Shown here piece after piece: positions 8,320-16,415 of a stretch of 45,194 nucleotides of DNA. The first letter of the stretch is position 1. Every line of letters begins with the position of its first letter. This DNA comes from Xanthobacteraceae bacterium (GTDB lineage: Bacteria > Pseudomonadota > Alphaproteobacteria > Rhizobiales > Xanthobacteraceae): assembly GCA_030041005.1 (NCBI GenBank), contig JASHOR010000141.1:1-45194 (forward strand), in the 5' to 3' direction. The notes beneath the pieces are model-generated. The model saw only the letters and a program-made list of their open reading frames with translations. It had not been told where the DNA came from and made no database searches. Both the position numbers and the translations under genes were made by a program.

Positions 8320-8395
8320 GGCAAGCTCCAGCTTATGGCTCAGGAACGATTGAGATGACGCGGCATCGGCCGTTCCCAGTCTGCCGTAACCGATA

Positions 8396-8406
8396 TTGCA
8401 GTGCAA
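8396..8406. promoter_or_regulatory. Palindromic operator-like site upstream of ccr
   Basis: The sequence TTGCAGTGCAA, a perfect 5-bp inverted repeat around one base, lies 77 bp before the ccr start. The same palindrome with a different central base precedes ecm. Its core fits the TGC-R-N-Y-GCA part of the consensus I recall for Bradyrhizobium PhaR, but not the following bases. Regulation is inferred. Confidence 0.5.
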
Positions 8407-8541
8407 CAATTACTTCAGGTGAATAACCGGATCAGGCGGAGCCAGACTTGCTGACAGCCTCCAGTGGTCGTCCTATCGTAGCGGGGCGCCTGCGAGCGGG
8501 GCGCACCGGCCGGCCTTTGCCGGCGCAAAATGGGGGATGTC

Positions 8542-8787
8542 ATGGGCATTATTATCTGGCTGATCGTCGGCGCCATAGCCGGCTGGCTTGCGGGCATGGT
8601 GGTAAAAGGGGGCGGCTTTGGGCTGATTGGCGATATCATCGTCGGCATCGTCGGCGGCTTGATCGCCGGCTATCTGTTCCCGCGGCTCGGCATTCCAACC
8701 GGCACCGGGTTTATCCGCGACATCATCGACTCTTTCATTGGCGCCGTGATCCTCTTGATCATCCTCCGGTTGGTCAGGCGAGTCTGA
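8542..8787 (+). CDS. GlsB/YeaQ/YmgE-family small membrane protein
   Basis: 81 residues, almost all hydrophobic, with the glycine-rich pattern of the transglycosylase-associated protein family: GIIIWLIVGAIAGWLAGMVV, then GLIGDIIVGIVGGLIAGYL and a third segment near AVILLIILRLV. Three transmembrane helices are expected in the inner membrane. Family members are often induced by stress, but the biochemical role is unknown despite the name. The ATG at 8542 follows GGGGGA at good spacing; the ATG at 8530 overlaps that site and is less likely. It diverges from ccr, about 220 bp apart, and precedes a GT87 gene by 100 bp on the same strand. I saw no clear EcfG-type promoter. Confidence 0.9.
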   Translation: MGIIIWLIVGAIAGWLAGMVVKGGGFGLIGDIIVGIVGGLIAGYLFPRLGIPTGTGFIRDIIDSFIGAVILLIILRLVRRV

Positions 8788-8889
8788 CCGGCGCTAACTC
8801 CGCGGACGCTAAGTCGGCGGAAAGGAATGCGCGGTACAGCGAGGTCCGAAGGATCTTCGCGCCAACGCTGATCGTCTGACTGCGCTTCC

Positions 8890-10092
8890 ATGGACGCCGC
8901 TCAGGTCGCCAAGCCTACCGCCGCGCCGCAATTCTCGGCGCGGCGCCTGATCGCGGCGATCGTGGCGGCGCTGGCGCTCGGTTATCTTGTGGTTCTCGCC
9001 GGAACCTGTCTGCAAGGCCATTTCCTTACCGATTTGCAAGACCGGCCGATCGCCAACGATTTCGTCGATGTTTACGCGGCCGGACGGCTCGCGCTCGCCG
9101 GCAGGGCCGCATCTGCTTACGACTGGCCGCTGCACAAAGCGGAGGAAGTCCGCGCGGTAGGCCACGATTTTTCCGGCTATTACGGATGGCACTATCCGCC
9201 GCCGTTCCTGTTTGTCGCCGCATCGCTGGCGCTGCTGCCGTATCTTGGCGCCTTGGTGGTTTGGCTTGCCGCGACGCTTGCCGCCTATGCGTCGACCCTC
9301 CGCTTTGTGGTCGGCGATCGCCTTGGCGCGATGCTCGCGCTTGGTTTTCCCGCCGCGATCTGGAACATGACTGCCGGACAGAACGGTTTTCTCACCGCGA
9401 CGCTGGTTGGCGGGACGCTTGTTTCGCTGCAACGGCGCCCGATCGTCGCCGGCGTTTGCCTCGGGCTTCTCACCTACAAGCCGCAATTCGGTTTGCTGTT
9501 TCCGCTGGCGTTGATCGCGGATCGGCGCTGGCTCACGATCGCGGTCGCTACCGCGGTGGCGATCGCGCTCGGCGCGGCCTCTTTGGTCGCCTTCGGCGGC
9601 GCAAGCTGGCTCGCCTTCGTGCACTGGCTGCCCATCAGCAGCCACATCATTCTTGGCGAAGGCGGCGCCGACTTCGGCCGCCTGCAGAGCTTCTATGGCC
9701 TTGTACGCCTGCACGGCGGCGGAGAAACGGCTGCCTGGGCCATACAGGCCGCCGGCACCTTGGCCGTCGCCGCCTTCGTCGTTTGGCTCTGGCGCGCACA
9801 CTTGCCGTTCGAGCTAAGGGCCGCCGCGCTTGCGGCTGGCGCCCTGGTCGCCACGCCTTACGTGTACATGTACGACCTGGCGGTGCTTGCTGTCGCGGTC
9901 GGGTTTTTGCTCCGCTTTGCGCTGGAACGTGGCGTCACCGTCGCTGAAGCCGCAGGACTGAGCTGCGCCGGCGCGCTCATTCTGTCCTTCCCGTATCTGA
10001 AGACGCAGGTCGGATTGCTGGCGGTTCTGATCGTATTGGCCCTTGTCGCGCAGCGCGCGCTCGTCGAACTGCGGCAGGCAAAGGACCGCTAG
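8890..10092 (+). CDS. GT87 / DUF2029 polytopic membrane glycosyltransferase, copy 1
   Basis: 400 residues with about ten hydrophobic segments. Features of the DUF2029/GT87 family (PimE-like mannosyltransferases using polyprenyl-phosphate sugars) include an early acidic motif in the first periplasmic loop (NDFVDVYAAGRLAL), GWHYPPPFLFVAASL, AGQNGFLTATLVGG and VCLGLLTYKPQFGLLFPLAL. The likely role is addition of a sugar from a lipid-linked donor to an envelope lipid or glycan on the outer face of the inner membrane. It is paralogous to the gene at 14917-16308, sharing the YPP, GQNGFL and YKPQ blocks. A GT2-GtrA fusion 3.6 kb away could make the donor. The ribosome-binding site before the ATG at 8890 is weak. 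The TAG stop coincides with the left CTAG of a repeat element. Confidence 0.85.
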   Translation: MDAAQVAKPTAAPQFSARRLIAAIVAALALGYLVVLAGTCLQGHFLTDLQDRPIANDFVDVYAAGRLALAGRAASAYDWPLHKAEEVRAVGHDFSGYYGWHYPPPFLFVAASLALLPYLGALVVWLAATLAAYASTLRFVVGDRLGAMLALGFPAAIWNMTAGQNGFLTATLVGGTLVSLQRRPIVAGVCLGLLTYKPQFGLLFPLALIADRRWLTIAVATAVAIALGAASLVAFGGASWLAFVHWLPISSHIILGEGGADFGRLQSFYGLVRLHGGGETAAWAIQAAGTLAVAAFVVWLWRAHLPFELRAAALAAGALVATPYVYMYDLAVLAVAVGFLLRFALERGVTVAEAAGLSCAGALILSFPYLKTQVGLLAVLIVLALVAQRALVELRQAKDR

Positions 10093-10326
10093 TGTCCCGA
10101 TTCCGAAGTTCGCCTCATTATGCGGCACCCTCGTTTGCGAACTTCCGGAATCGAAGGACACTAGCAACTTATTGATCTCGTGTGGTTTTGGTTCAGAAAT
10201 CCGCATGACGAGCCCGCGGCAGGAATGATGCGGACTTCTGAACCACCACACTAGTGTGGCTTTGGTTCAGAACTCCGCATGACGAAGTCGCGGCAGGAAT
10301 GATGCGGACTTCTGAACCGCCACACC
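10089..10326. repeat. Composite palindromic element, copy 2, with an extra module B
   Basis: The same A-spacer-B element as at 4917-5084, here bounded by CTAG at 10089-10092, 10161-10164 and 10251-10254. It is followed directly by a second module B (10253-10326; stem 10264-10280 with 10302-10318) that ends in CCAG. Module A spans 10091-10162. The array fills nearly the whole 329-bp gap between the convergent GT87 and PAP2 genes. The shared CTAG at the B/B junction suggests stepwise insertion or duplication at that tetranucleotide. Confidence 0.85.
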
Positions 10327-10421
10327 AGCAAATGGCGGTCCTCGTCGCGCTTTGGATTTGACGTTCGCTTCACGAGTTCGCGGCACGCGGGCAGCGAATA
10401 CCGAATTCGCTCACCTCGGCG

Positions 10422-11414
10422 TTATTCGGCCGGTACCGCGGCTGCAATCGATCCCAGCGCCAACTTGTCCGTCGGCCGCTCTGCGACGGTCCGTCCAGCC
10501 CAACGAGCGGCGGCGATCGACAGCAACGCGACAGTGATGCCGGCCAAAATGTCGGCGAGATAGTGTCCGCCATTGATCGGCGTCGCGGCGAGCATGGCGC
10601 CGAACGCCAGGACGACGATCGGGCGAAACCAGCGCGCCGGCCACAGCGCCCACGTGTAAAGCACGGCGGAGGCCGCATGAAAGCTCGGGAAAGTGACGAT
10701 GCCGCCGAGCCCCAGCAGGTCGAGGTGGCGCAGAACGCCGGCGCGGGTCGGCGGCAGATCGCGCAACTGGTCGAGATAAGGTTGCACGTTAAAGTGCCTG
10801 ATCGTGGTCGGATCGAGTCCAACCTGCTGATAGGCGCCGATTGCCGGCACGACGGCGGAGATGACGGTGGTGGCGATCAGCGCCCAACCGAATGCGAAGG
10901 TGAATTCCTCGATGCGCTGAAAACGTCCTGTGGCCGCCAGGATCACCGGGATGGCGAATATCGGCCATCGGATCATGGTGTAGCCGTAATTCAGCACGGC
11001 GGCGAGCAGCGCATGACGGTCCATATAGTGCACGTAAGCCACCCAATCGAAGCCGAGCGCGCGGTCGAAGGCGAGCAGGTTGGCATCTTGCATCGGCAGA
11101 TCAGTCGCGGCCGCCACGTAGGTCAGGGGCGTCATGATTGCGGTGATCAGCACGAGCTGACCCGTACCGCCGAGCACAAACATGACCTGCGGATCGCGTC
11201 TGCGCATTGACTTAGCATTGGCGTGCGCGAAGCCGCTGTAAATGCCGACGTAGCCGACCGAGATCGCGAGGCCGGTCAGCTCGATGGAGAAATGCGTCAC
11301 CATCAAACCAAGCGCCAGCGCCGCAGCCATGCCGCCGATCAGCGTCCAGTTGAGCAGAAAATAGCGCCAGGCGGTCTCGACGTCGTCGGGCACGGTAGGT
11401 TGTCTTGCGTACAT
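10422..11414 (-). CDS. PAP2-superfamily membrane phosphatase / phosphotransferase
   Basis: 330 residues with several transmembrane helices and the two best-conserved PAP2 motifs near the C-terminus: TFPSFHAASAV (active-site histidine) and INGGHYLADILAG (nucleophilic histidine). The long N-terminal part with four to five helices resembles the inositolphosphotransferase (Aur1/Ipt1-like) branch rather than short PgpB proteins. It probably cleaves or transfers a phosphate or phospho-head group on a lipid at the outer face of the inner membrane. Between two GT87 genes and a GT2-GtrA gene, recycling of polyprenyl phosphate or envelope lipid modification is plausible but unproven. It starts at the ATG at 11414 with only a weak GGAA site, and diverges from ecm across 157 bp containing the second palindromic site. 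Confidence 0.88.
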   Translation of the reverse strand: MYARQPTVPDDVETAWRYFLLNWTLIGGMAAALALGLMVTHFSIELTGLAISVGYVGIYSGFAHANAKSMRRRDPQVMFVLGGTGQLVLITAIMTPLTYVAAATDLPMQDANLLAFDRALGFDWVAYVHYMDRHALLAAVLNYGYTMIRWPIFAIPVILAATGRFQRIEEFTFAFGWALIATTVISAVVPAIGAYQQVGLDPTTIRHFNVQPYLDQLRDLPPTRAGVLRHLDLLGLGGIVTFPSFHAASAVLYTWALWPARWFRPIVVLAFGAMLAATPINGGHYLADILAGITVALLSIAAARWAGRTVAERPTDKLALGSIAAAVPAE

Positions 11415-11515
11415 CAGGCCAATTTCCGCTGCATATGTTAAGCGCCAGGAAATTGCTGCCGTAAGCGCAGTGGTTTTGGTTAATGCCCGGTTCGAAAATG
11501 ATTCGAATCGACACG

Positions 11516-11526
11516 TTGCATTGCAA
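11516..11526. promoter_or_regulatory. Palindromic operator-like site upstream of ecm
   Basis: TTGCATTGCAA, the same 5-1-5 palindrome as upstream of ccr, centred about 50 bp before the ecm start. An A-run follows immediately. It lies in the 157-bp divergent gap with the PAP2 gene, so either gene could be controlled; the match with ccr favours ecm. Confidence 0.5.
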
Positions 11527-11571
11527 AAAAAATGCGCGCAGATTGCCGACCTTCTTGCGCGTACAGGGCCG

Positions 11572-13554
11572 ATGGACGACCAAAATCACCGCGACAAACC
11601 CTGGATTTTCCGTACCTATGCGGGCCACTCCACCGCGGCGGCGTCGAATGCGCTCTATCGTAGGAACCTGAACAAGGGGCAGACCGGCCTTTCGGTCGCT
11701 TTCGACCTGCCGACGCAGACCGGCTACGACAGTGATCACCCGCTCGCCAAAGGCGAGGTCGGCAAGGTCGGCGTTCCGATTTCGCACCTCGGCGACATGC
11801 GCGCGCTCTTCGACGGCATTCCGCTCGACGCCATGAACACGTCGATGACGATCAATGCCACCGCTGCTTGGCTGCTCGCGCTCTACGTCGCTCTTGCCGA
11901 CGAACAAGGCATCGCCCGCGAGAAACTGCAGGGCACGACCCAGAACGACATCATCAAGGAATATCTTTCGCGCGGCACTTACGTATTTCCTCCGGGTTCG
12001 TCCATGCGTCTCACCAAGGACGTGATTCTGTTCACGACCAAAGAGATGCCCAAATGGAATCCGATCAATGTTTGCTCCTACCACCTGCAGGAAGCCGGCG
12101 CCACGCCGGTGCAGGAACTGGCGTTCGCCCTTGCCACCGCCGTCGGCGTGCTTGATGCGGTAAAGAGTTGCGGCCAATGCGCGCCGGGACAGTTCGGCGA
12201 AGTGGTCGGGCGGATCTCGTTCTTCGTCAATGCCGGGCTGCGCTTTGTCACCGAAATCTGCAAAATGCGCGCGTTCGCCGAATTGTGGGATGAAATCACG
12301 CGCGAGAGGTACGGCGTCGGCGATGCCAAGCAACGCCTGTTCCGCTATGGCGTCCAGGTGAATTCGCTGGGACTGACCGAACCGCAGCCGGAAAACAATA
12401 TCGCCCGCATTCTGCTGGAAATGCTCGCAGTCACGTTGTCCAAAGGTGCGCGCGCGCGCGCCGTACAGCTTCCGGCCTGGAACGAAGCGCTCGGGCTGCC
12501 GCGACCGTGGGATCAGCAATGGTCGCTGCGCATGCAGCAGATCCTCGCCTACGAGACCGACCTGCTCGAATACGACGACATTTTCCAGGGTTCTCCGGTG
12601 ATCGCCGCCAGGGTCGCGGAACTCAAGGAAGCGGCCAGGGAGGAGCTTTTGCAAATCGAGAAGATGGGCGGCACTCTCGCTGCGGTCGAGTCCGGGTATT
12701 TGAAGCAGCAGTTGGTCGAATCAAACGCGCGCCGCGTCGCTGCAATCGAACGGGGCGATCAGATCGTCGTCGGCGTCAACCGCTTTGTCGAAACCGAACT
12801 CTCCCCGCTGCAGGAGGCCGCCGAAGCGGTGGTTACCGTATCGCCGCAGGCCGAGGCCGATCAGATCGCGCGGCTTGTCGCCTGGCGCGCCGCACGCGAT
12901 GCCCGAGCGGTCGCCGCCGCGCTCGCTTCGCTGCGCGAGGCGGCCAAAGGCGGCGACGATATCATGCCCGCCTCAATCGCTTGCGCCAAAGCCGGCGTCA
13001 CCACCGGCGAGTGGGGTTTTGCATTGCGCAAGGCTTTCGGCGAATACCGCGCGCCAACCGGCGTCGGCAGTGCGATGCGCAACGATGCGCAAGGCCTCGA
13101 CGATGTCCGCGCCGAAGTGGATCGCGTATCGAAAAAACTCGGCCGGCGGATGAAGCTTTTGGTCGGCAAGCCAGGACTGGACGGTCACTCCAACGGCGCC
13201 GAGCAGATCGCGTCTCGCGCCCGCGACGCGGGAATGGAAGTCATATATGACGGTATCAGGTTCACGCCGGAAGCCATCGCCGCGGCGGCGGCCGAGAAAC
13301 GCGTCCACGTCATCGGGCTGTCGATCCTGTCAGGCTCGCATCTGCCGCTGGTGCGCGACGTCATGGCGCGCATGAAAGAGGCGGGCGTCGACGATGTGCC
13401 GGTCGTGGTTGGCGGCATTATTCCGCCGCAGGACGCGAGAGCTCTCAAGGAGGCCGGTGTTGCCGAAGTCTATACGCCGAAGGATTTTGAATTGAACCGC
13501 ATCATGACGGACCTGGTGCGCATCGTCGAGGACGTTGCCGACGCGGAGCAATAA
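11572..13554 (+). CDS. ecm: Ethylmalonyl-CoA mutase (adenosylcobalamin-dependent)
   Basis: 660 residues, a single-chain acyl-CoA mutase with an N-terminal TIM barrel and a C-terminal B12 domain. It follows Rhodobacter Ecm closely: WIFRTYAGHSTAAASNALYR, GLSVAFDLPTQTGYDSDHPL, NTSMTINATAAWLLALY, NVCSYHLQEAGATP and ARAVQLPAWNEALGLPRPWD. The cobalamin signature is visible: DGHSNG with the axial histidine, the LSILSGSH block and VVGGIIP. It converts (2R)-ethylmalonyl-CoA to (2S)-methylsuccinyl-CoA, downstream of Ccr after epimerisation. Methylmalonyl-CoA mutase is the alternative name but fits less well. The ATG at 11572 gives the family N-terminus; the frame is open to 11470 but that crosses the palindromic site. 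Its ribosome-binding site (AGGG, three bases away) is poor. No meaB-like chaperone gene is in the window. Confidence 0.96.
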   Translation: MDDQNHRDKPWIFRTYAGHSTAAASNALYRRNLNKGQTGLSVAFDLPTQTGYDSDHPLAKGEVGKVGVPISHLGDMRALFDGIPLDAMNTSMTINATAAWLLALYVALADEQGIAREKLQGTTQNDIIKEYLSRGTYVFPPGSSMRLTKDVILFTTKEMPKWNPINVCSYHLQEAGATPVQELAFALATAVGVLDAVKSCGQCAPGQFGEVVGRISFFVNAGLRFVTEICKMRAFAELWDEITRERYGVGDAKQRLFRYGVQVNSLGLTEPQPENNIARILLEMLAVTLSKGARARAVQLPAWNEALGLPRPWDQQWSLRMQQILAYETDLLEYDDIFQGSPVIAARVAELKEAAREELLQIEKMGGTLAAVESGYLKQQLVESNARRVAAIERGDQIVVGVNRFVETELSPLQEAAEAVVTVSPQAEADQIARLVAWRAARDARAVAAALASLREAAKGGDDIMPASIACAKAGVTTGEWGFALRKAFGEYRAPTGVGSAMRNDAQGLDDVRAEVDRVSKKLGRRMKLLVGKPGLDGHSNGAEQIASRARDAGMEVIYDGIRFTPEAIAAAAAEKRVHVIGLSILSGSHLPLVRDVMARMKEAGVDDVPVVVGGIIPPQDARALKEAGVAEVYTPKDFELNRIMTDLVRIVEDVADAEQ

Positions 13555-13724
13555 GCCTGCGCGCGCGACCGGAATTTTTTAGATCGCAGTTTGCATTTTC
13601 AGGTAGTCCATTGTTAGCCGAACCTGACGTTCGACCGGGGTCATTAACGCAAGATTCAGTCATCGGCGCAAAGTTCCTGCACGTTGGGGCAGGCGGAAAA
13701 GCCTGATTTGTCACATTGACGGCG

Positions 13725-14969
13725 ATGAACACGGCAACGAGAGCGACCGCTGCCGAGGACTTCCGGCGATCCCTCGAGGCTCGGGGTAAATTGCCGGCGC
13801 TGTCCATTGTCGTTCCTACGCTCAATGAACGCGACAACGTGCGAGAACTGGTCGATCGCCTCGATCGCAGCCTGGCTGGTCTGACCTGGGAGATCGTATT
13901 TGTCGATGACGATTCGGCCGACGGCACCGTCGACATCCTGCGCGATTTGAGCCGGGCTGACCGACGCGTACGCCTGCTGCATCGGATCGGCCGTCGCGGC
14001 TTGGCGTCCGCCGTCGTCGAAGGCGTCCTGGCTACGAGCTCGCCCGTTGTGGCGGTGCTGGATTCCGATTTGCAGCATGACGAAGCGCTGCTGCCGGCAA
14101 TGCTCGGCCGCCTTGTTGCCGCCGATTGCGACGTCGTGGTGGCTTCGCGCTACATGACGACCGGGGGCGTCGGTGACTGGACGCAAGGCCGTCTCTTTGT
14201 CAGCCGCGTGGCGACAAAACTCGCGGAACTGCTTCTGCACTCGGAACTGACGGATCCGATGAGCGGGTTCTTCATGATCAAGCGAACCGCTTTCGATCAG
14301 GTCGTCCGCAGTTTGTCCAACCAGGGCTACAAGATTCTCCTGGACATCCTGCTGTCCGCCAAACCGGCACTCCGCGTCGAAGAAATTCCCTACACGTTCC
14401 GTTCGCGCCGGAGCGGCGAAAGCAAGCTGGATACCACCGCGGTCATCGACTATCTCGCGCTGTTGCTCGACAAGATGATCGGGCACGTCATCCCGATTCG
14501 CTTCGTCATGTTTGCCTGCGTCGGAGGCTTGGGCCTGCTCGTGCATTTGAGCGTGCTGGCAAGCCTCAACCGGGGGATGGGCGTCGCCTTCGCCGTGGCG
14601 AACCTTGCGGCCGCCCTGGTGGCAATGACGTTCAATTTCTTCATCAACAATCTGCTGACCTACCGGGACATGCGGCTTCGAGGTTTTTGGCCGATGCTGC
14701 GCGGGCTCATCAGCTTCTCGGCAGTGTGTGCGGTCGGAACGGCCGCCAATGTCGGCATTGCCGTCGTGCTGTTCAAGCAAAACTACACCTGGTGGCTGGC
14801 GGGGCTCGCCGGCATCTGCATGGGTGCGGTTTGGAACTATACCGCAACGTCAATCTTCACCTGGCGCAATGTGCGGTCATTGACGCGGGCGTCGGAGAAC
14901 GGCGAGGCTTTCGCGGTCAACTCTGCCAAACGGTTGCGGCGGCAGGTTCAGCACGACCAGGCCGCTTGA
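13725..14969 (+). CDS. GT2 glycosyltransferase fused to GtrA domain (DPM1-like)
   Basis: 414 residues. The N-terminal GT2 domain (about residues 25-245) opens with LSIVVPTLNERDNV and carries FVDDDSADGT, the DxD-type LDSDLQHD, and DPMSGFFMIKR typical of dolichyl-phosphate mannosyltransferases. The C-terminal part (about 250-390) has four hydrophobic helices of the GtrA family, with FVMFACVGGLGLLVH and NFFINNLLTYRD. Such fusions transfer a hexose from a nucleotide sugar to polyprenyl phosphate and help move it across the inner membrane. It could feed the two GT87 proteins nearby. The ATG at 13725 is chosen; a TTG nine bases upstream is possible, and neither has a clear ribosome-binding site. 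Its 3' end overlaps the convergent GT87 gene by 53 bp. Confidence 0.9.
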   Translation: MNTATRATAAEDFRRSLEARGKLPALSIVVPTLNERDNVRELVDRLDRSLAGLTWEIVFVDDDSADGTVDILRDLSRADRRVRLLHRIGRRGLASAVVEGVLATSSPVVAVLDSDLQHDEALLPAMLGRLVAADCDVVVASRYMTTGGVGDWTQGRLFVSRVATKLAELLLHSELTDPMSGFFMIKRTAFDQVVRSLSNQGYKILLDILLSAKPALRVEEIPYTFRSRRSGESKLDTTAVIDYLALLLDKMIGHVIPIRFVMFACVGGLGLLVHLSVLASLNRGMGVAFAVANLAAALVAMTFNFFINNLLTYRDMRLRGFWPMLRGLISFSAVCAVGTAANVGIAVVLFKQNYTWWLAGLAGICMGAVWNYTATSIFTWRNVRSLTRASENGEAFAVNSAKRLRRQVQHDQAA

Positions 14970-16308
14970 CTGTCGCGCTCCGGTCGAGCGGTGCGGCAAA
15001 AGCGCCAGCGTTTGTCGGTTCTGCGGGCTTCGCCGTCAGGCGCCGCAGCACCATGGCGAACAGCAAGGCGGAGGTCGCGATCACGGAAAGCTTCAGCGCG
15101 TCGTGAAACAGCATGATCTTGAACGCAACCGGAGCCAGGTAGGCGGCGACCAGGGCCACGCCTTCGCCGCGCCGGAAGCCGTTTCGCATGCCCTCACTGA
15201 GCAACCAGATCATCGGTACCGCCAGGATGACCAGGTCGTACTCCAGCAAAAACGGCGAACAGAACGGCACGCAGGCGGCGATCGCCGCGATTTCAGCCCT
15301 GCCGGACCGCACGCCGGATGGCCGCCGCCGCAGCGACACCACCAGCATGAGCACGGCACTCATGCTCACCGTCGCCTGCAGCGCGTAGGCGAGCGGCAAT
15401 GAGCCGTCGTGCAGCCGCACCGCGCCGAAAACGCTGATCCAATAGCGCAGATAGAGGGGATTATAGCCCTCCATCCAGTTACGCTTCGCCTCGGTACTGT
15501 CGGCCAGAAATGCCGGCCAGATGTCGATCCCGAACACCAATGTGGCGACCGCGGCAAGCGCCAGAACGGTTGCCGCCGCGGCGGCGAAGCATCTCCAGCG
15601 TCTTGCAACCGCGAGCGCCAGCGGCACGACGATCCCGAGCTGTGGCTTATAAGACAAACAGCCGAGGCAGATGCCTGCCAACGTCGGCCGCCGGTCGAGG
15701 AGGGCCGCAGCCGCGCCGAACAGCGCCGCGCTCAGGAAACCGTTCTGACCAAAGCCCATGTTGAGCATGACTGCGGGGTAGCCGAGCAGCAGCAGCCAAA
15801 TCGACTCGCGTTCGGGCAAGTCTCTCGGCACCATGGCGCGCAGTGCCGCAGCGTAGCAGGCGCAGGTTCCCGCGAGCCACAGGCAGAGAGCGGGAAGATA
15901 AGGAAGCGATGCAAAACCGGCGCAGAGCAGCAAAAAGTACGGCGGGTAAAAGAAGGCGAGGTACGCGCGGCTTGGGTCCTTATCCAGTTCCAACTGCGCG
16001 AAGTAATGCGGTACCTCGCGATAGGCATCTGCGGCGTGGTGCTGCAGCGCCAGCAGACCTGCAGTCCAGAAGCTGACGAAGTCTCCCGACACGTTCGGAA
16101 ATTCGGACGCTCGGAACACCCACTGCACCCACATGATGCAGAAGCTCGCAAACGCCACAAACGCCAAGGCGGCGCCGACGCGCGGCAGATAGTGTGAAAG
16201 GTATGAGCGCCATCCTCGCCGGGGCAAGGCGGTCGGCGCCACGGCGTCGACGGACAAGACAGGATCGATCGTCGCCATGCGTGTCCGACTGTCTGCTGCG
16301 GCGGACAT
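14917..16308 (-). CDS. GT87 / DUF2029 polytopic membrane glycosyltransferase, copy 2
   Basis: 463 residues with about ten membrane segments. The family blocks are the same as in the 8890 gene: NVSGDFVSFWTAGLLAL with the early acidic residue, FFYPPYFLLLCAGFASLPYL, GFGQNGFLSAALFG and ICLGCLSYKPQLGIVVPLAL. It probably uses a polyprenyl-phosphate sugar to glycosylate an envelope lipid or glycan. The hydrophilic C-terminal tail (about residues 430-463) lies partly in the 53-bp overlap with the GT2-GtrA gene on the opposite strand, so the tail may be unconstrained. The start at 16308 has no clear ribosome-binding site; an in-frame ATG at 16278 is an alternative. Confidence 0.85.
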   Translation of the reverse strand: MSAAADSRTRMATIDPVLSVDAVAPTALPRRGWRSYLSHYLPRVGAALAFVAFASFCIMWVQWVFRASEFPNVSGDFVSFWTAGLLALQHHAADAYREVPHYFAQLELDKDPSRAYLAFFYPPYFLLLCAGFASLPYLPALCLWLAGTCACYAAALRAMVPRDLPERESIWLLLLGYPAVMLNMGFGQNGFLSAALFGAAAALLDRRPTLAGICLGCLSYKPQLGIVVPLALAVARRWRCFAAAAATVLALAAVATLVFGIDIWPAFLADSTEAKRNWMEGYNPLYLRYWISVFGAVRLHDGSLPLAYALQATVSMSAVLMLVVSLRRRPSGVRSGRAEIAAIAACVPFCSPFLLEYDLVILAVPMIWLLSEGMRNGFRRGEGVALVAAYLAPVAFKIMLFHDALKLSVIATSALLFAMVLRRLTAKPAEPTNAGAFAAPLDRSATVKRPGRAEPAAATVWQS

Positions 16309-16415
16309 GGTGGTTAGCGAGTTTTAACAACCACTTAATGCGTCGATGCCCTGCGCCTTGCGCAGCAAAGGCGCGGCAAGCGTCGAGCACCAGCAAGCAG
16401 TCGCCGGGAATGGCC

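Noticed and set aside
4917-10326. Insertion sequence at the composite repeats
   Set aside because: The elements are under 170 bp, carry no reading frame of note, and no transposase gene is present in the window.
11212-12654. 480-codon open frame antisense to ecm
   Set aside because: The opposite strand encodes conserved mutase sequence throughout. The frame even runs into the PAP2 gene in another frame. No domain is recognisable.
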